Positions 46,301-58,100 of a stretch of 64,000 nt of DNA are shown piece after piece. The position numbers were made by a program, and so were the translations under genes. The notes below the pieces were generated by a model, which was not told the origin of the DNA, ran no database searches, and worked only from the letters and a program-made list of their open reading frames with translations. The stretch covers positions 1,550,001 to 1,614,000 of the forward strand of contig JASJZC010000001.1 in the NCBI GenBank assembly GCA_037178855.1, given 5' to 3'. Every line of letters starts with the position of its first letter. The stretch's first letter is position 1. This DNA comes from Oscheius sp. JU75. Lineage: Eukaryota; Nematoda; Chromadorea; Rhabditida; Rhabditidae.

Positions 46301-49300
46301 CTGTGGAAGTATCGGACGTTGGCAAAAGTCACAGAAATCACCTTTTTGGAGCGCTCACAGCTCAGCGATAAAGAAGATTTGAGAAATCGGGTTTCGGCTG
46401 AGAACACAGCTTATCAACAAAACTGCGCTTACAGTTTTTCAGAAATCTGCCGTGATGTGCGCTTCTCAAGAGTTGAACAGCGTTTTTGCGTTTTAAATTT
46501 CACCTTTTTGAGTAGTACTCAAAATTTCTTTTTTTTGGCTTATGATCACTGATCTCTATACATGGCTGAATAGAGCTAGTTTTGCCTGTTCTTTTCTTTT
46601 TTAAAACAGCTCTCCAGCTCAAGTAGGTCAAAAAATATGGGCCGAAAGGCCGACAATTATGTTTCTAGCTGATATGTGCTCCCTTATCGCGGAGGACATT
46701 TTCTCTGATAAATTGTGTGACCCATTGGGCCCGTGTCGAAATACGAGCAATGTTCTGAATCAGTTCATTAGCACGAAAGATCAGAAAGAACGTGAGTTCG
46801 TACGGGTGAGAGTAACAAGAATCCCCAGCTCACAGTCACACGTACGGACAGACGACAGTAAACTAGGAAGTCACAGAGTCATAAACAGTTCCGGAATGGT
46901 TAATACACCCTTATCATGTATAGTCTAGGGATTGATAGCAGGCTAACTATGCCAGAGTGGAACCATCAGTCAGAACAGGGACAGAGGGACAAAAAGTCAG
47001 AGAGATAGAGAGCTAGAGAGACAGAGGAAGATAGAAAGACAGAGAGTGTAAGTTAAGAGGAGATAGGGAGAGTCACAGCCCTCCTACAGAATTCTGTTCA
47101 CAAACTTTGTGCTCGCTTCCTGTAGCATCTTATCAAACGGCCATTACAAACTTCTAACATAAGAAAAGTGGTTTGTGACCGGATTGGGGAATGGGCTAGG
47201 CAACAGTTGGGTCAGTTGTGACTGCACAAGGGTTCATAAGATAGGACACCGTGAGACAAAGAGACAGGGGGACAGAGAGACAGAAAAACAGACAAAACCA
47301 CGACTTCCTACCTGAAAACAATATAGTCTTCATTAAGCGATAGTCGCATGAACCGGCGAGGGTACGTATGTCAGTCTACATATGTAAATTAGGGAATCCC
47401 CCGTCAGGGAACAGTAAGCGGAACAGTAAAATCGGCTTGTGCGTCATAATATCAATAAATACGGCGGTGGAATTCTAGAGAAAAGAGAGGCCCTAACCAT
47501 GCGGGGTGGGTATTGGGAAAACAGATAAGATAGCATTCTGGGAGAGAGGAAAGACTCTCTAGGCAGCTGCTTTTCGATAAGAGCTTTTGATTTTTTGTTG
47601 GACAGAGTGATAGTGACAGTGACAAAGTGACAGAATGACACAATGACAGAGTGACAGTGATGAGTGACAAAGTCTCCAAGGCAGCCACACTTTGTTTTCC
47701 AAGACTGTTGTTTATATGCCTGAGGGCAGATCAGGACTGGTAATGGTCAAAAAGCACGTAGCCAGACATTAAATGCGGCCAGTTTTTTTTTGTGAATTTC
47801 ACAAAAATTCACTTCTCAACCCTGGTTTCGCCCGTACAGTATCGGTGAACTGTGCAGCTAGAAGAAGGCTACAAAACTCTCTTTTCGTGTCCAATATATG
47901 GATCAAATAGAAAATGATGATCTACAAAGTTGGAGCAAAAAAAAAAGTCTATGTTTTCGTAGAACATCACGAGGCTTGACAATACGTTCTTGGTACCCGA
48001 AAACTCAACTAAAAATGCTGCCTTTGTTGTGCAATGCTGTTTGCCTACTCTACTGCTTTGGTTGTCGCGCGGTGCTCATTCCTAATAGTCAGATAGCTAA
48101 CACTTTTGTCTACAAAGCAGCCATCGCGGGTTCAAATCCCCCTCTCGTTTTTTTTTGCCCTTTTTTTTTTTTTATTAATATAAAATCAACCTGTGAACAT
48201 CGGCCGACGAGGATGAAGCACTGCTGGAGGTAGAGGCCTCATCCAGCGAGGCTGCAGCTCTCCTGAAAAGATTCAAGTTTTTGAAATGTAACCATAAACC
48301 TCTTCTTTTTGCGAAAAATACGCGCCAGAGCCATTGGACGAAACTAATAGGCAGAAAGTGTAATGACGCCATGACTACTGCGAACTATCAGCTGTCTGGG
48401 AATCACCTGCTCGGGGTGGGAGAGTCCGAATCCATACTAAGGGAAGGGGCAAAACAATGGAGGGAATAACAGATAAGAGAGAGAGAGAGAGGGAGAGTGA
48501 GAGACAGACCTCAATTTCTTGCTTCTACGGAAGAGTAGCATGTGTTCAGAATGGAAACGAGAATATGAGGATGACAATTTCACAACTTGACTCTCCGCCT
48601 ACCCCAGCCGAAATGTGCTCTCTGCCCGCGATGGTCAACTACAGACACGGGGGACTAAGTCACAGATCGGAAAGAGGGGAAACCGACTGTCTCTTCAAAA
48701 GGTAGTCAAGAGATATAGAGAGGCCAGTCGTCTTCGCCGTCTGGTCTGGTCGGCGGTTTTTATCAAGCAAGGAACAAAAACTCTTTCAAGGAGCAGAGAC
48801 AATAACTTTCTTTCTCAATTAAAGCAATCAAAACAACAAAACAGTTGCCAACTCAAAAAAGTTTCCTTGCATTAGCTTGACTCAGTCAAACAGTTCAAAA
48901 TATCAGAAAAGTTCGGTCGTTTACGCTCCTGGCGAAACGTCTCACACTGTCAGTGCTCATTTTGTAACTTGAACTGTCCGGACTTGTTTTGTCAACTCTA
49001 ATCTAGGATAATACTTGACAGAAAAGGTCACAAACATCGTTAAGAGTTATCCCAGGTTAGAGTTGACTTGTGTCGCAGACGCCTCTTGCCAATTGTAAAG
49101 GTAGCATATCACGGGAGAGATAGGGTAGTAGACTAAATAACAGTACAACGGTAGCCTACTATCACATTGGTTTGTGGGCAGTAGCCGAGTGGCTAACACT
49201 TTGATCTACGAAGCAGACATCCCGAGTTCGGTCCCCCTCACCAACTTTTTTTGCTTTTCATGAATATAAGTACGGAGTCGGGTTCTTTCATTGTCAGCAC

Positions 49301-49976
49301 AGAGATAGAATCAGTTTGGGAGCTTGAGTGACTTGATTTGACAGGTGAGAATCTAGAAGAGTCAAGAGAGTGTGTACGGGAGACATCATCTGACAATGTA
49401 TAGAGATCAGATCCAGTCAAATCTATAAACCTGACAGTTCCATACACGACTCTCTTCTTCACACTTTTTGCGCACGGTGAAAAATTAAGGGCACACTGTA
49501 TTGTGTCCACGTTCCCTACCGCCCTTGAACAAACAACAGGAACTTCACGGTCTCATGTCCAGTTCATGTTCCAATCCTCGTGAGAATCAGAAATACGATT
49601 TGAAACAAGGCTGAACAGCATCAGGGTCCCAAAATAGGCGATGTTTTTATGGCAAGTGGAGGTGTCGAAAACGGGGTCGTCATCGTGTTATTTGTTATGG
49701 TCAGCCGGTGGTATATTTCTGTTCTCAGATGAAAGATAACTCTGGTAGGTTTCGCATAGGGTGAGGCCGAAAAATCAACTCTGTCGCTGTCTCTCTGTCG
49801 CCCTGTCGCTCTGTCACTCTGTCTCTCACTTACCTCGATCTCATGCTCCTGAACAATCTTCTCCTAAACGATAACCCCCTCTTCGTTCCTTTGACCCCAT
49901 TGGAGTTTTGATCCAAACTGCCACCATTGAATGAAATGGCCCGACGGCACTTTGCAGTATCGACCAGGGAAATCAT
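41697..49976 (-). CDS. GRAMD1: GRAMD1/Aster sterol-transfer protein (GRAM + VASt + TM)
   Basis: Eight phase-matched exons (49834-49976, 48191-48262, 45264-45377, 44372-44942, 43556-43611, 42654-43080, 41947-42500, 41697-41826) encode about 688 residues. A basic and Ser-rich N-terminus leads to a GRAM domain (YRKLFGNVVPDDD, SCAYQREILCQGRMYIS, ICFHANILGWETRL, FPNSIQVQLF). The VASt domain spans exons 6-7 (LLLDAVFPLSVGELYRLVF, YTMELNHAMAPKNCVV, WSMVKGYIEKSTYQGLEQHY). A membrane segment (YIRIIICLLAGLCLLQILLLF region) and a C-terminal coiled coil (LQTLLSTVEQLAADLQKMKRE) follow. Aster proteins sit in the ER at plasma-membrane contacts and move cholesterol. The acceptor 'cgttcttcag' lies eight bases before ATG. 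Introns 1-2 (1.6 and 2.8 kb) are packed with repeats. A second possible first exon is at 45003-45018. Confidence 0.88.
45003..45018 (-). CDS. GRAMD1: Alternative short first exon of GRAMD1 (candidate)
   Basis: ATGGTTTTCTGGCAGCG then GTTAGT gives MVFWQ + two bases, exactly the phase needed to join exon 4 at 44942 (next residues R/N-D-G-D-D). Exon 3 joins the same acceptor in the same phase. No acceptor precedes this ATG, so a separate promoter would be needed. Confidence 0.3.
46258..46300. repeat. (TC)n microsatellite
   Basis: An almost pure TC run of about 35 bases inside GRAMD1 intron 2. Confidence 0.85.
46980..47290. repeat. GAGACA-rich tract in GRAMD1 intron 2
   Basis: 'cagagagatagagagctaga' and similar units at 46980-47050 and 47245-47300; related gtgaca units at 47605-47665. 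No coding signal is seen across 45378-48190. Confidence 0.55.
48075..48165 (+). repeat. tRNA-like element, second SINE type, copy 1
   Basis: A box 'tagtcagatagctaacac' and B box 'gggttcaaatccccctc' with 'tctacaaagcagccat' between, followed by T-runs. Same head at 49180-49256. Confidence 0.6.
48920..49110 (-). repeat. Dispersed repeat, reverse copy of 27830-28040
   Basis: 'cacactgtcagtgctcattt', 'gaactgtccggacttg', 'gataatacttgacagaaaag', then 'ttgccaattgtaaaggtag'. It lies in GRAMD1 intron 1. Confidence 0.55.
49180..49256 (+). repeat. tRNA-like element, second SINE type, copy 2
   Basis: A box 'tagccgagtggctaacac', middle 'tctacgaagcagacat', B box 'gagttcggtccccctc', then T-runs. The A box is close to tRNA-Ser/Leu types. 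Confidence 0.6.
49790..49833 (-). repeat. GACAGAG-type repeat directly behind the exon 1 donor of GRAMD1
   Basis: In the transcript, GTAAGTGAGAG is followed at once by about five imperfect gtgacagagc/gagacag units. A similar tract follows the donor of exon 3 at 45200-45258. Confidence 0.5.
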
Positions 49977-52774
49977 GTTTTCTCTGAAGAACGATTAATT
50001 TGCCGTCTTTTTTCGAGGAGTAAAAAAGTTGTGCAAAAGGAGAAGAAGAGATATCTTGTGACGGGAAGGACGCTAATTCGTGCTGGCGAGACTATGTCTT
50101 CATGATACGGTTTTACATCGATGGGACAAGGTTGTATGGAAAAAGCCAAAGATTAGAGGACCGGAAAATTACAATTGAGACAGAAAGAAAGAGAGAGGGA
50201 GAGAGAGTGAGTGAAACAGGTCGTTCCCACAGAGACCGGGAAAAGTTTGCTTGTCGTTTGGACCATGCAGCATTGATTCTACGTGTCCCAGTGTGCGAAA
50301 GAGCTGGCACACATGCCGTCATTTTTAGGAGTAAATGGCGAGAAAAACAGATGGATCAGGTCCTGTTGAGATACCATCTCATTTCGTAAATGTTTGCCGG
50401 TGAAAACAGGCGAGGCGAGAAAGAGGGAACAGAGACAGGGACAGAGACTGAGTGAGAGTCCCAGAAATGAACATCCGACCCCCGAACGATACACTCGAAA
50501 ACTTGAACCTGATTGCTTCTCTTCCGACTTTCTCCCGCAGCATAACGGGAATGAAACGAATCCAAACAGCAGAACTGAACAACTGTGACCATTCAGGGAA
50601 ACACAACAAGAGAACAAACTAACAGTGCTCTTTCTGTCGGTTTCTGGAGGCTACGATAACAATAGCCAGCTCTGAATCAGTTGTTGCCGCCGGCAAGTCA
50701 CCGGTATTTTTTCTTGGGAAAACGGAGAGGGAGGTACACAGAGAGGCAGCGCTGACAAGGCGACAGAACCAAGAGACAGAGATGTTTTACAGGTCTCAGT
50801 AAATGGACTAAGACTGGGAGACTCATATCAGAGAGACAGTGGAGGTGGGCAACTGACAGAAAATTGCAAAGGATGCTGACATTTACGAGATTGAATGTGA
50901 GATTGGTTGTCTAGGACTGGGGCAGAGACAGTGAGAGGAAGGTATTAGATATAGAACAGAATACTTGATTGAGAGACAAATACAGTCGACTCTCAGGCTG
51001 ACAGTAGTGAGTATGCGAGACAGAGAATGAGAAATGAAATGGACAGCTGGACAGACAGACGGGACACGAAGGCAGAGGGACAGTGAAACAGACTCCGACA
51101 TGGCCGTCGACACTACGAGGAACTAAGGGTGAGAGTATGAGAGACAGAGAACAGAGAGGCAGCTCTGTCAGGGACAGTGATCATCTACTCAGACCGGAAG
51201 TAAGATATAAACTACATATTGACAAAGACTTCCTGCCAGAAAAAATTTCTTTCAGACCCACAATATTCATTAGGAAGAGATGACAAAAGTCCGGTAGTCT
51301 CCACTGGCGGAAATGACGCGATACGCTCTCGAAAAAAAGGGAAAAAAGAGGACAGGAAGGGGAGGGGGCGAAAAGTGACCGGAGGCTGGCTGGCGCGAGC
51401 GATAGAGGGAGAGAGCACACAGGCTGAACGACAGAAACAGCGGACAAACAAAGACAGACAGAGTTTGTGTTCCGTCGCCCAGACTCTGATGTTTTAAAGA
51501 CTCTACCAAATTGTGATCTCTGCTAGTCTGGAATGAGTCATTCCTGACAAAAACAAAAAATCTTGCAAAAACTTCTAGTTAGATACGCAAAATTACGTAC
51601 CCGCGGGATCTTCATTTCAAATTTTGGTGCGCTTCGATGTCACGCAAAGTTACGTATGCTCAGGAAAATCTTTTTCAAATCCTACGCAAATTTTAAAGAA
51701 GATCGTCTGCTTACCTCTTGAACGAGACGAGAGAGGATGCAATTATCCTCCACCTAACAGCTATACGAGTCCTTGGGCCTCTCCTCCAAGGTCCTGTGCA
51801 TAATAAGCAGCAGGCTCAGGTTACCGCCAAAAATCGGCTAAAATACCCTTGAAATTACCTAACAAAACATGGTCAAAACCACTATTTACTCACCCCACAT
51901 AATTGGACATGATACCAAGCAAATTACCCAGAATACCCATGAAGTTAGCTTATAAAACTCGCCGAAACCCCAAAAGTGTTAGACAGGTCGGAGCTTCAGT
52001 CTTTCGACCTTACTAGACATTGTCTTCGTTTGGAAGCTCCTGACTCGATTTACACGGTAAAATAGGCTTCAAGACCGAAGAAGAACTCCATAGGCTGAGA
52101 TTGCAAAACGCGGTCGCGGCTGAAACACGAAAAATAAGGGTTTTGGAGTGAAGAACCCGGGTTGCCCAAGGTCAAATTTTCTGTATAGTAGCATTTTGAG
52201 CCAAGTATGATTATACAATCATATTTAGGTGTTTCCGATCACCGAACAAACTTACAGCGTTTCAAAGTTTTAGCAAAACAGTTGGTGTGAACCAGACGAT
52301 CCGGGTTCAATCCCCATGGGCGGTAAAATATTTCAAAAGGCTTCAGAAGAAAAAGGCATGGGAAAGGTCCCAATTTGAAAAGTTGGCGGCTTAACAAGAT
52401 CCTTACCCAAAAAGTTGTACCCAAGTCCATAAATATAGGGCACAGATGACCAAAATAGTACTGTCCAGCCGCCGAAATGAGAGAGAAAACGACTCTTATC
52501 AGCCCGCCGGCTGTGATAGCCTGAACAATATAGCCCGAACCTATTTGCGCGGAACCCCTCATCAAGTTTTCAAACTTTTAGCTCGATATTTATGTAAAAA
52601 TGTGTACAATTCAGAGAGAAATTCAGGTAATCACAGAGTGGGAGACATTAAGGAAAAAAATCTACAAAGTTTCAGAGAGAGATATATATTATGTGGGAAT
52701 TCATGGGGGAGGGAAGAGTAGGGCTTACCGGCACTAAGACAACTTCTTTTTATTTTATGAGAAGGAGTGGGGGT
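49977..52774. other. Intergenic space between GRAMD1 and SNX3
   Basis: Contains GAGACA-rich blocks (50160-50220, 50400-50460, 50740-51150, 51330-51450), AT-rich sequence and a long SINE copy at 52020-52345. Small open frames follow the purine bias of the repeats and are not believable genes. Confidence 0.5.
52020..52345 (+). repeat. Full-length dimeric tRNA-like SINE
   Basis: Matches 61545-61850 over its length: 'gtttggaagctc' and 'gactcgattta' in the first part, an 'acccgggtt' box near 52158, and the A/B-box unit with 'gggttcaatccccatgggcg' at 52305-52324. Confidence 0.65.
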
Positions 52775-54055
52775 TTAGGCAGTTCGAATCTTGCCGGGAA
52801 CGTAGTTCTTGTCGATGGTCGGCTCCTGAAGGAAGATGTGAAGACTGCGCTCGTTCTGGGCCAGCGGATGGCCGGCTACCCTGCAAAAAAAGGTACATGT
52901 TTTTGAGCAACAACTGGAGTCTACATGGTAAATTTTAAGTTCGAAAGCTTTCGACAGCCTCAAGAGTGATTCTCCAACAATTTGACATGCCGTAAAAGCC
53001 CTAATAGAAGCCCAGGATTGCGTAGGTGAATACGGTAATTGCGTATACGCGTTTTTCGGATTGAAGACAACAGTTTTCAGCTTCTCAATGTTCTGCAAAG
53101 TTGTAGAGCAGATCACGGGCTACAACTTCGTAGAACATAAGAAGACTCGAAAATGCCATCTTCAGCTCTAAAATTTATGTACGCGATTGTGTATTCGCCT
53201 ACGTAACCCCCCGGGCTTCTATTAAAGTTTTACGATATTTTTGACCAAAATTTCTTCTTTAATTTGGTCCCTGATATTCTCCAATTGCATGCATCAGGAC
53301 AGGTTAAACTTTTTTCACTATATTTGGAGGCTACCTCCTTCCGTTTTCTCGCCTAATCCTACCAAAACTCAATACATTTTAGCCTCAAATTCTTCACGTC
53401 AATCTCCGGAATTTGTGAGCAACGCGTGGCCCCACTATTTCAAAGGACCTTGTGGCAAAAAAATGTAAGAAGGCCGCCAATTTCTCTCGGCTGGAGTTCA
53501 CATAAAGTAAACTTCAAAAGCAAACAAAGGCCTTACTTGTTGATGAAGGTCTCCAAGGACTTTCTTCTCCTCTCGACAAACTCATCCTCGAAAATGCCGT
53601 CATCGGAGCGAAAGGGCAACTGGCGTTTCAGGGATTTGCCGGGGAGCGACGGGACGACAATCTGATAATATTGACACGTCTGAGGGGGGTGAAATGAAAA
53701 CAGATGCTCTCGCAGGGGGGATAGTTTACACCATCTCTCCTCTCCGGAATAAACAAAAAGCTCTACCTTGCTATCGCGTTCCAGCTCGCCACGCAGCCAT
53801 TCGAAATCGCTGTAACGGCGTCGCACCGACGACTCCTTCTGCTTGAAGACGGGCAGATTCGACTGAAATGTGTTGCAATTCCATGACAAAAAGGATGCCT
53901 ACCCGCATTCTGATCTCATAGTCAGTGTAGCGCATCTTACCGACGCCATGAGTCACGGGGTTGATGACCTCAATTTCGAGAAAGTTGGCAGGAGGGGCGT
54001 AAGCTTCGTCGAGAGTCTGTCTCTTCGCCTGGAGCCTCTGGGTCGCTGCGCTCAT
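52775..54055 (-). CDS. SNX3: Sorting nexin 3 (PX domain)
   Basis: Four exons (53903-54055, 53767-53862, 53537-53661, 52775-52880) encode 159 residues; human SNX3 is 162. The PX domain covers most of the chain: NFLEIEVINPVTHGVGKMRYTDYEIR-type opening, RRRYSDFEWLRGELERD (the Arg-Arg-Tyr-Ser-Asp-Phe-x-Trp phosphoinositide-binding motif), VVPSLPGKSLKRQLPFRSDD, and VERRRKSLETFINKVAGHPLAQ. The tail is DKNYVPGKIRTA. SNX3 binds PI3P on early endosomes and works with retromer in recycling. The acceptor 'ttttctcag' is one base before the ATG. Intron 3 (656 bp) holds a short hairpin repeat at 53085-53135. Confidence 0.97.
53085..53135. repeat. Short hairpin repeat, copy 1
   Basis: Arms 'tgttctgcaaagttgtag' and 'ctacaacttcgtagaaca' form a stem with few mismatches. 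A second copy is at 61412-61465. Confidence 0.55.
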
Positions 54056-55173
54056 CCTGAGAAAAGGTTTTTTAAGGTTCAAAACCAGTTAGAAATTGGG
54101 AAGAGCTTGTTTCCTAACAGTGAGAGAGGTCAGATGACTCATGGTGTGGGAAAATCATGGTTATTTCGGGGTAGTGAGTCGATTTACGAGTAAAATAGTG
54201 TGAAACCAGGAAATGGAGGGCGGAGACACGTGAAGAAGGGCATAATTCACGTGAAATGTGAACCTAAGATCAGGAAAACGGGATTTGGACATGAATGGGT
54301 CGTCTAGTACGGTAAAAACCGATTTTTAATTGTCCAAATAGTGGAAACAGGCATCTAATGTGGATAAGAGGACAAGATGTAAAAGCAAGGGCAGATTAGA
54401 AGAGACTGGAGCAGCTCCTTGCCATGTTTTTGGAAGTTACACCACTGTGCCTACTGCAAGGCTTTTGCCATAATTTTAAGAGCCTAATGGCCGTAAAAAT
54501 GGCGAAGAAGCAGCTGGGAACAAGGTCCGAACGGGGAAAACGAAGCAAGAGGCTGTTGGTGTTCAGCCAAACTGGATCGTCGGGGGCCCCCCCGTGTGAT
54601 GTCACTGCGTTTGTTGACCGTAGTCCGAGAATACGCAATCACGTCCAGTAGCGGGAAAGTGGAAATTTCGCAAAAAGAAAGGAGCAGGCTAGAAGACTTG
54701 TTCTTAGCGTTTGGGGACGAAACATCTTTGTTTTTTGGACATTTTTGTTGACACTTCCAGGATTCCCATATTCAACAAAATTTCCTATAGCAGTGTCAAT
54801 AGCCAGCAGACAACAACGTGATCAGTGAGCGATAATCCACAAAACTCGTATTGAGATTCTAATGAGTATCCCTATGGTACTTTTGCCGTGTTCCTCTTGA
54901 AATACTCTCTCAGTCGTTTGCGAAAGGTTTCGTTGATGTTATAAGGTATAAAGCGGAACAAATACTTGAGAAAGGGGATGAGAATTGGAGTGAAAATATA
55001 GAACAAAAGTGCTCAGGATTTTTTCAAATTCAAACTGGCGTTCCTTTTTATAAAGTATAAATTTGGCGCAAACACGAAATGTAATTCAGTTTCCTGCTTT
55101 CTCTTCTCTGCCATTTTTTCTCTATTTTTACTACTTTTTCTCACTAAAACTAACTTGAATCAATTTACAGATA
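54056..55173. other. Divergent intergenic region SNX3 / RAD54L
   Basis: No gene recognised. An open plus-strand frame at 54424-54651 lacks splice or family support. A pyrimidine-rich stretch precedes the RAD54L acceptor. Confidence 0.4.
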
Positions 55174-58100
55174 ATGCTGAAGCGAAAAGCTTCAGTGCTG
55201 GCAGCCGAGAATGAGGCGAAACAGACCCAAAAGCTGAGCTCACAGTACCAGAGCCCTTTTGCAAAACCGAAGCCGGAAGAGGAGCCGGCTGACGGGAAGA
55301 AGAAGAGGAAAAAGCAAAAAGAGAATAAGGTGAGCCAGCTCTTTGTGTCAATTAGACCAAAAATAACTGTCAGATGCCTTACAGTGCCCCAAGAGAAGAC
55401 GTAATACCCGCTGCACGTCTTCAGCTCGTCGATTCCATCACAAAAAGCATGTCCTTAGCTGTATAAACCTTCTCTGCCCTAAAATAATCAAGAAAATTAA
55501 GCAAGACAGTCACGAAGCTATCATCCAGCGCCTCCTCTCCAAACAGTTCATCCTCCCCGTCAGCGGTTATGCCTGTAATTTTCTATTTGTTTCCTTCAAA
55601 AAGCAACTTTCAGACTCCGGAAGAGCACTCGGTCTCGGAAAAAAAAAGGTTCGCATCGCTCTATTCGATCCATACGCGGAAAATGCTCTCGTCCTGTTCC
55701 TTCCGCCACAAATGACCGCCCACGAGGAACTGCATGCCAAAGAGGATGAGAAATTGGTACTTTTTCAATCTGATACCTTAGAAAAGGGATCAAAGTTTAG
55801 GTTCATGTTGTGGTCGACCCCGTCGTGGGCAACATTCTCCGTCCGCATCAGAGAGACGGCGTCAAATTTATGTTCGACTGCGTGACTGGAGTCAATATTC
55901 CGGAGTAAGTTGGTTGCACAAGGCTGGCTAATACCCCTTCGGCTCAAAAAATCTTGTAAACCTGCTAATGTCTCACCTTGCCATCTTTCCCATGCCTTTT
56001 TCTTCTCAAAAGAGTTGGTGACTCGAGGGAATCAAAAAGTTCGACACAATGGTGCCTTACAAAATTTTGACCTCGGGCGGGATCAAACCAGGGTCTTTTG
56101 GGTCATAAGCCTTATTGTATACAATAGGCCACAAGTAGGTGGCTTTAGACACAGAGACGCGCGGATAATTTGACAAAGTAATAAGTGTCATCATCCTTCT
56201 TTTCCAGATTCCACGGCTGCATCATGGCCGACGAGATGGGTCTGGGCAAGACGCTCCAGTGCATTACGCTGCTCTGGACCCTTCTGCGCCAGGGTCCCGA
56301 GGCGAAACCCACTATCTCGAAGGTCATTATCGTCTGTCCAAGCAGTCTGGTCAAGAACTGGGACAAGGAGATCAAGAAATGGCTCGGTGGCCGGCTCAAC
56401 GCAATGCCTATGGATTCAGGAAGTAAGGCCGAAATTACCGCCAAATTGAGTCAGTATGAAAATTTCGGCGCCAAAAAATCCAAAATCTAGAATCCTACAT
56501 GACGGATCAGCGAGTCCGGGCCGCCACGCCCGTCTTGATCATTTCCTACGAGACTTTCCGCCTATACGACAAGATTCTACATTCCAGTGAGGTTGGAATG
56601 GTCATCTGTGACGAGGTAGAAGAGTTTCCACTATGAGAAAATTCAAGAAATTTAGGGTCATCGCCTGAAAAACAGCGAAAATCTCACCTATAAGGCGCTG
56701 AGCGGCCTGAAATGTCAAAGGAGAGTGCTCATCTCCGGCACCCCTATTCAGAACGATCTCCTCGAATATTTTAGGTATTTTTTTGTCTTTTCTAGCTGGT
56801 AATTATGGTAGTTTGCAGTCTAGTCAATTTCGTCAATCCAGGACTGTTGGGCACTGCTGCGGAGTTTAGGAAGAAGTACGAGAACGCCATCTTGAGGTAG
56901 GTTCAACTCACCATCCTTCTAACTGAAAAAACGTTGTCATCCGCGGGGATCGAACTCGGGTCATCTGAGAATAGTGGAGCCTCTTATCAGTACAACAACA
57001 GCGCGTTAAGACGTTGAAGGGCCGTAGACGTGTTTGCAGATCGGAAACCCCTAAATGCTCTCACTCAGCTCAGAAAACTCAACAAAATGGTACTTTACAA
57101 GAAGTAGCGGGGTCAAATCCGGGTCGTTTGGGTCCAAATCCTTAGGGTCTACAATAGCCCATAGGACCTTCAGATTTTCGCATTTTCGGTCAGTCATATA
57201 CCAGTCCACTCCTGTTAAAAGCTTTTAAAATGATGCCTAAAATGATATAAAGACCAGGAATTTGATTGAATTTTTGTTAGAAAGTTCAGTAATCCTTTCC
57301 AATAATTGAATAAAGCTGAATAGTGATTGACTCTAATGGTTTACCGTCAGACTCTGCCAATTGGCTAGGAAAAGTTGTAATTTCCCACGTTGCAGAGGTC
57401 GCGACGGAGCCGCCACGGACAATGAGCAGAAGCTCGGCGAGGAGAGAACAAAAGAAATGATCCAGCTGGTGGAGAAGTGCATCATTCGACGAACCAGTGC
57501 TCTCCTGACCAAATATCTGCCCGTAATTTCTTACTTTTCCCGCCAAAACATCGTCTATTTCAGGTCAAATACGAGCACATTATCTGCTGTAATAATACGG
57601 AACTACAGGACGCGCTGTATCTGCAACTGATCGAGGTCGAGAAGAAGCTGCGCTCGATTGAGAAGGATCAGAGGGAGGATGGACAGTCAGCCTCCGCGTT
57701 GAGCTTTATCACGCATCTGAAGAAGCTCTGTAATCATCCGGCTCTCGTCTACGACGAGGTCCAGAAGCCCGAAAACCGATTCCATAGCGTCGTGGGCATG
57801 TTCCCGGCCCCGTTCGCCTCAAAAATCTTCGATCCGGCCTTCTCGGGCAAGATGAGGGTAAGCGGATTTTTCCCTAGCGAGCCTCGCTTGTTCTTGGAGC
57901 TTGGACCAAGTGGCTCAGTCGGCTACTTTCTAACCGACTGAACCAAGTGCTTCAAACATATTTTGCTGAAAAAGTTTGTCATCCACGGGGGATCGAACCC
58001 GGGTCGTTTGGTTTGTAATGTCACCTCTTACCGCTGAACTAACTATTTCTCTAAAGTTTTGAATTGCTGTAACTTTGTTCGGGAACCAGAAACCTCTAAA

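Noticed and set aside
46659..46928. Plus-strand frame in GRAMD1 intron 2
   Set aside because: No conserved motif, no splice signals, and it begins with no acceptor near the ATG.
49238..49510. Minus-strand Ser-rich frame as a GRAMD1 exon
   Set aside because: It runs into the tRNA-like element at 49180-49256, and exons 1 and 2 already join in phase without it. It could still be an alternative exon.
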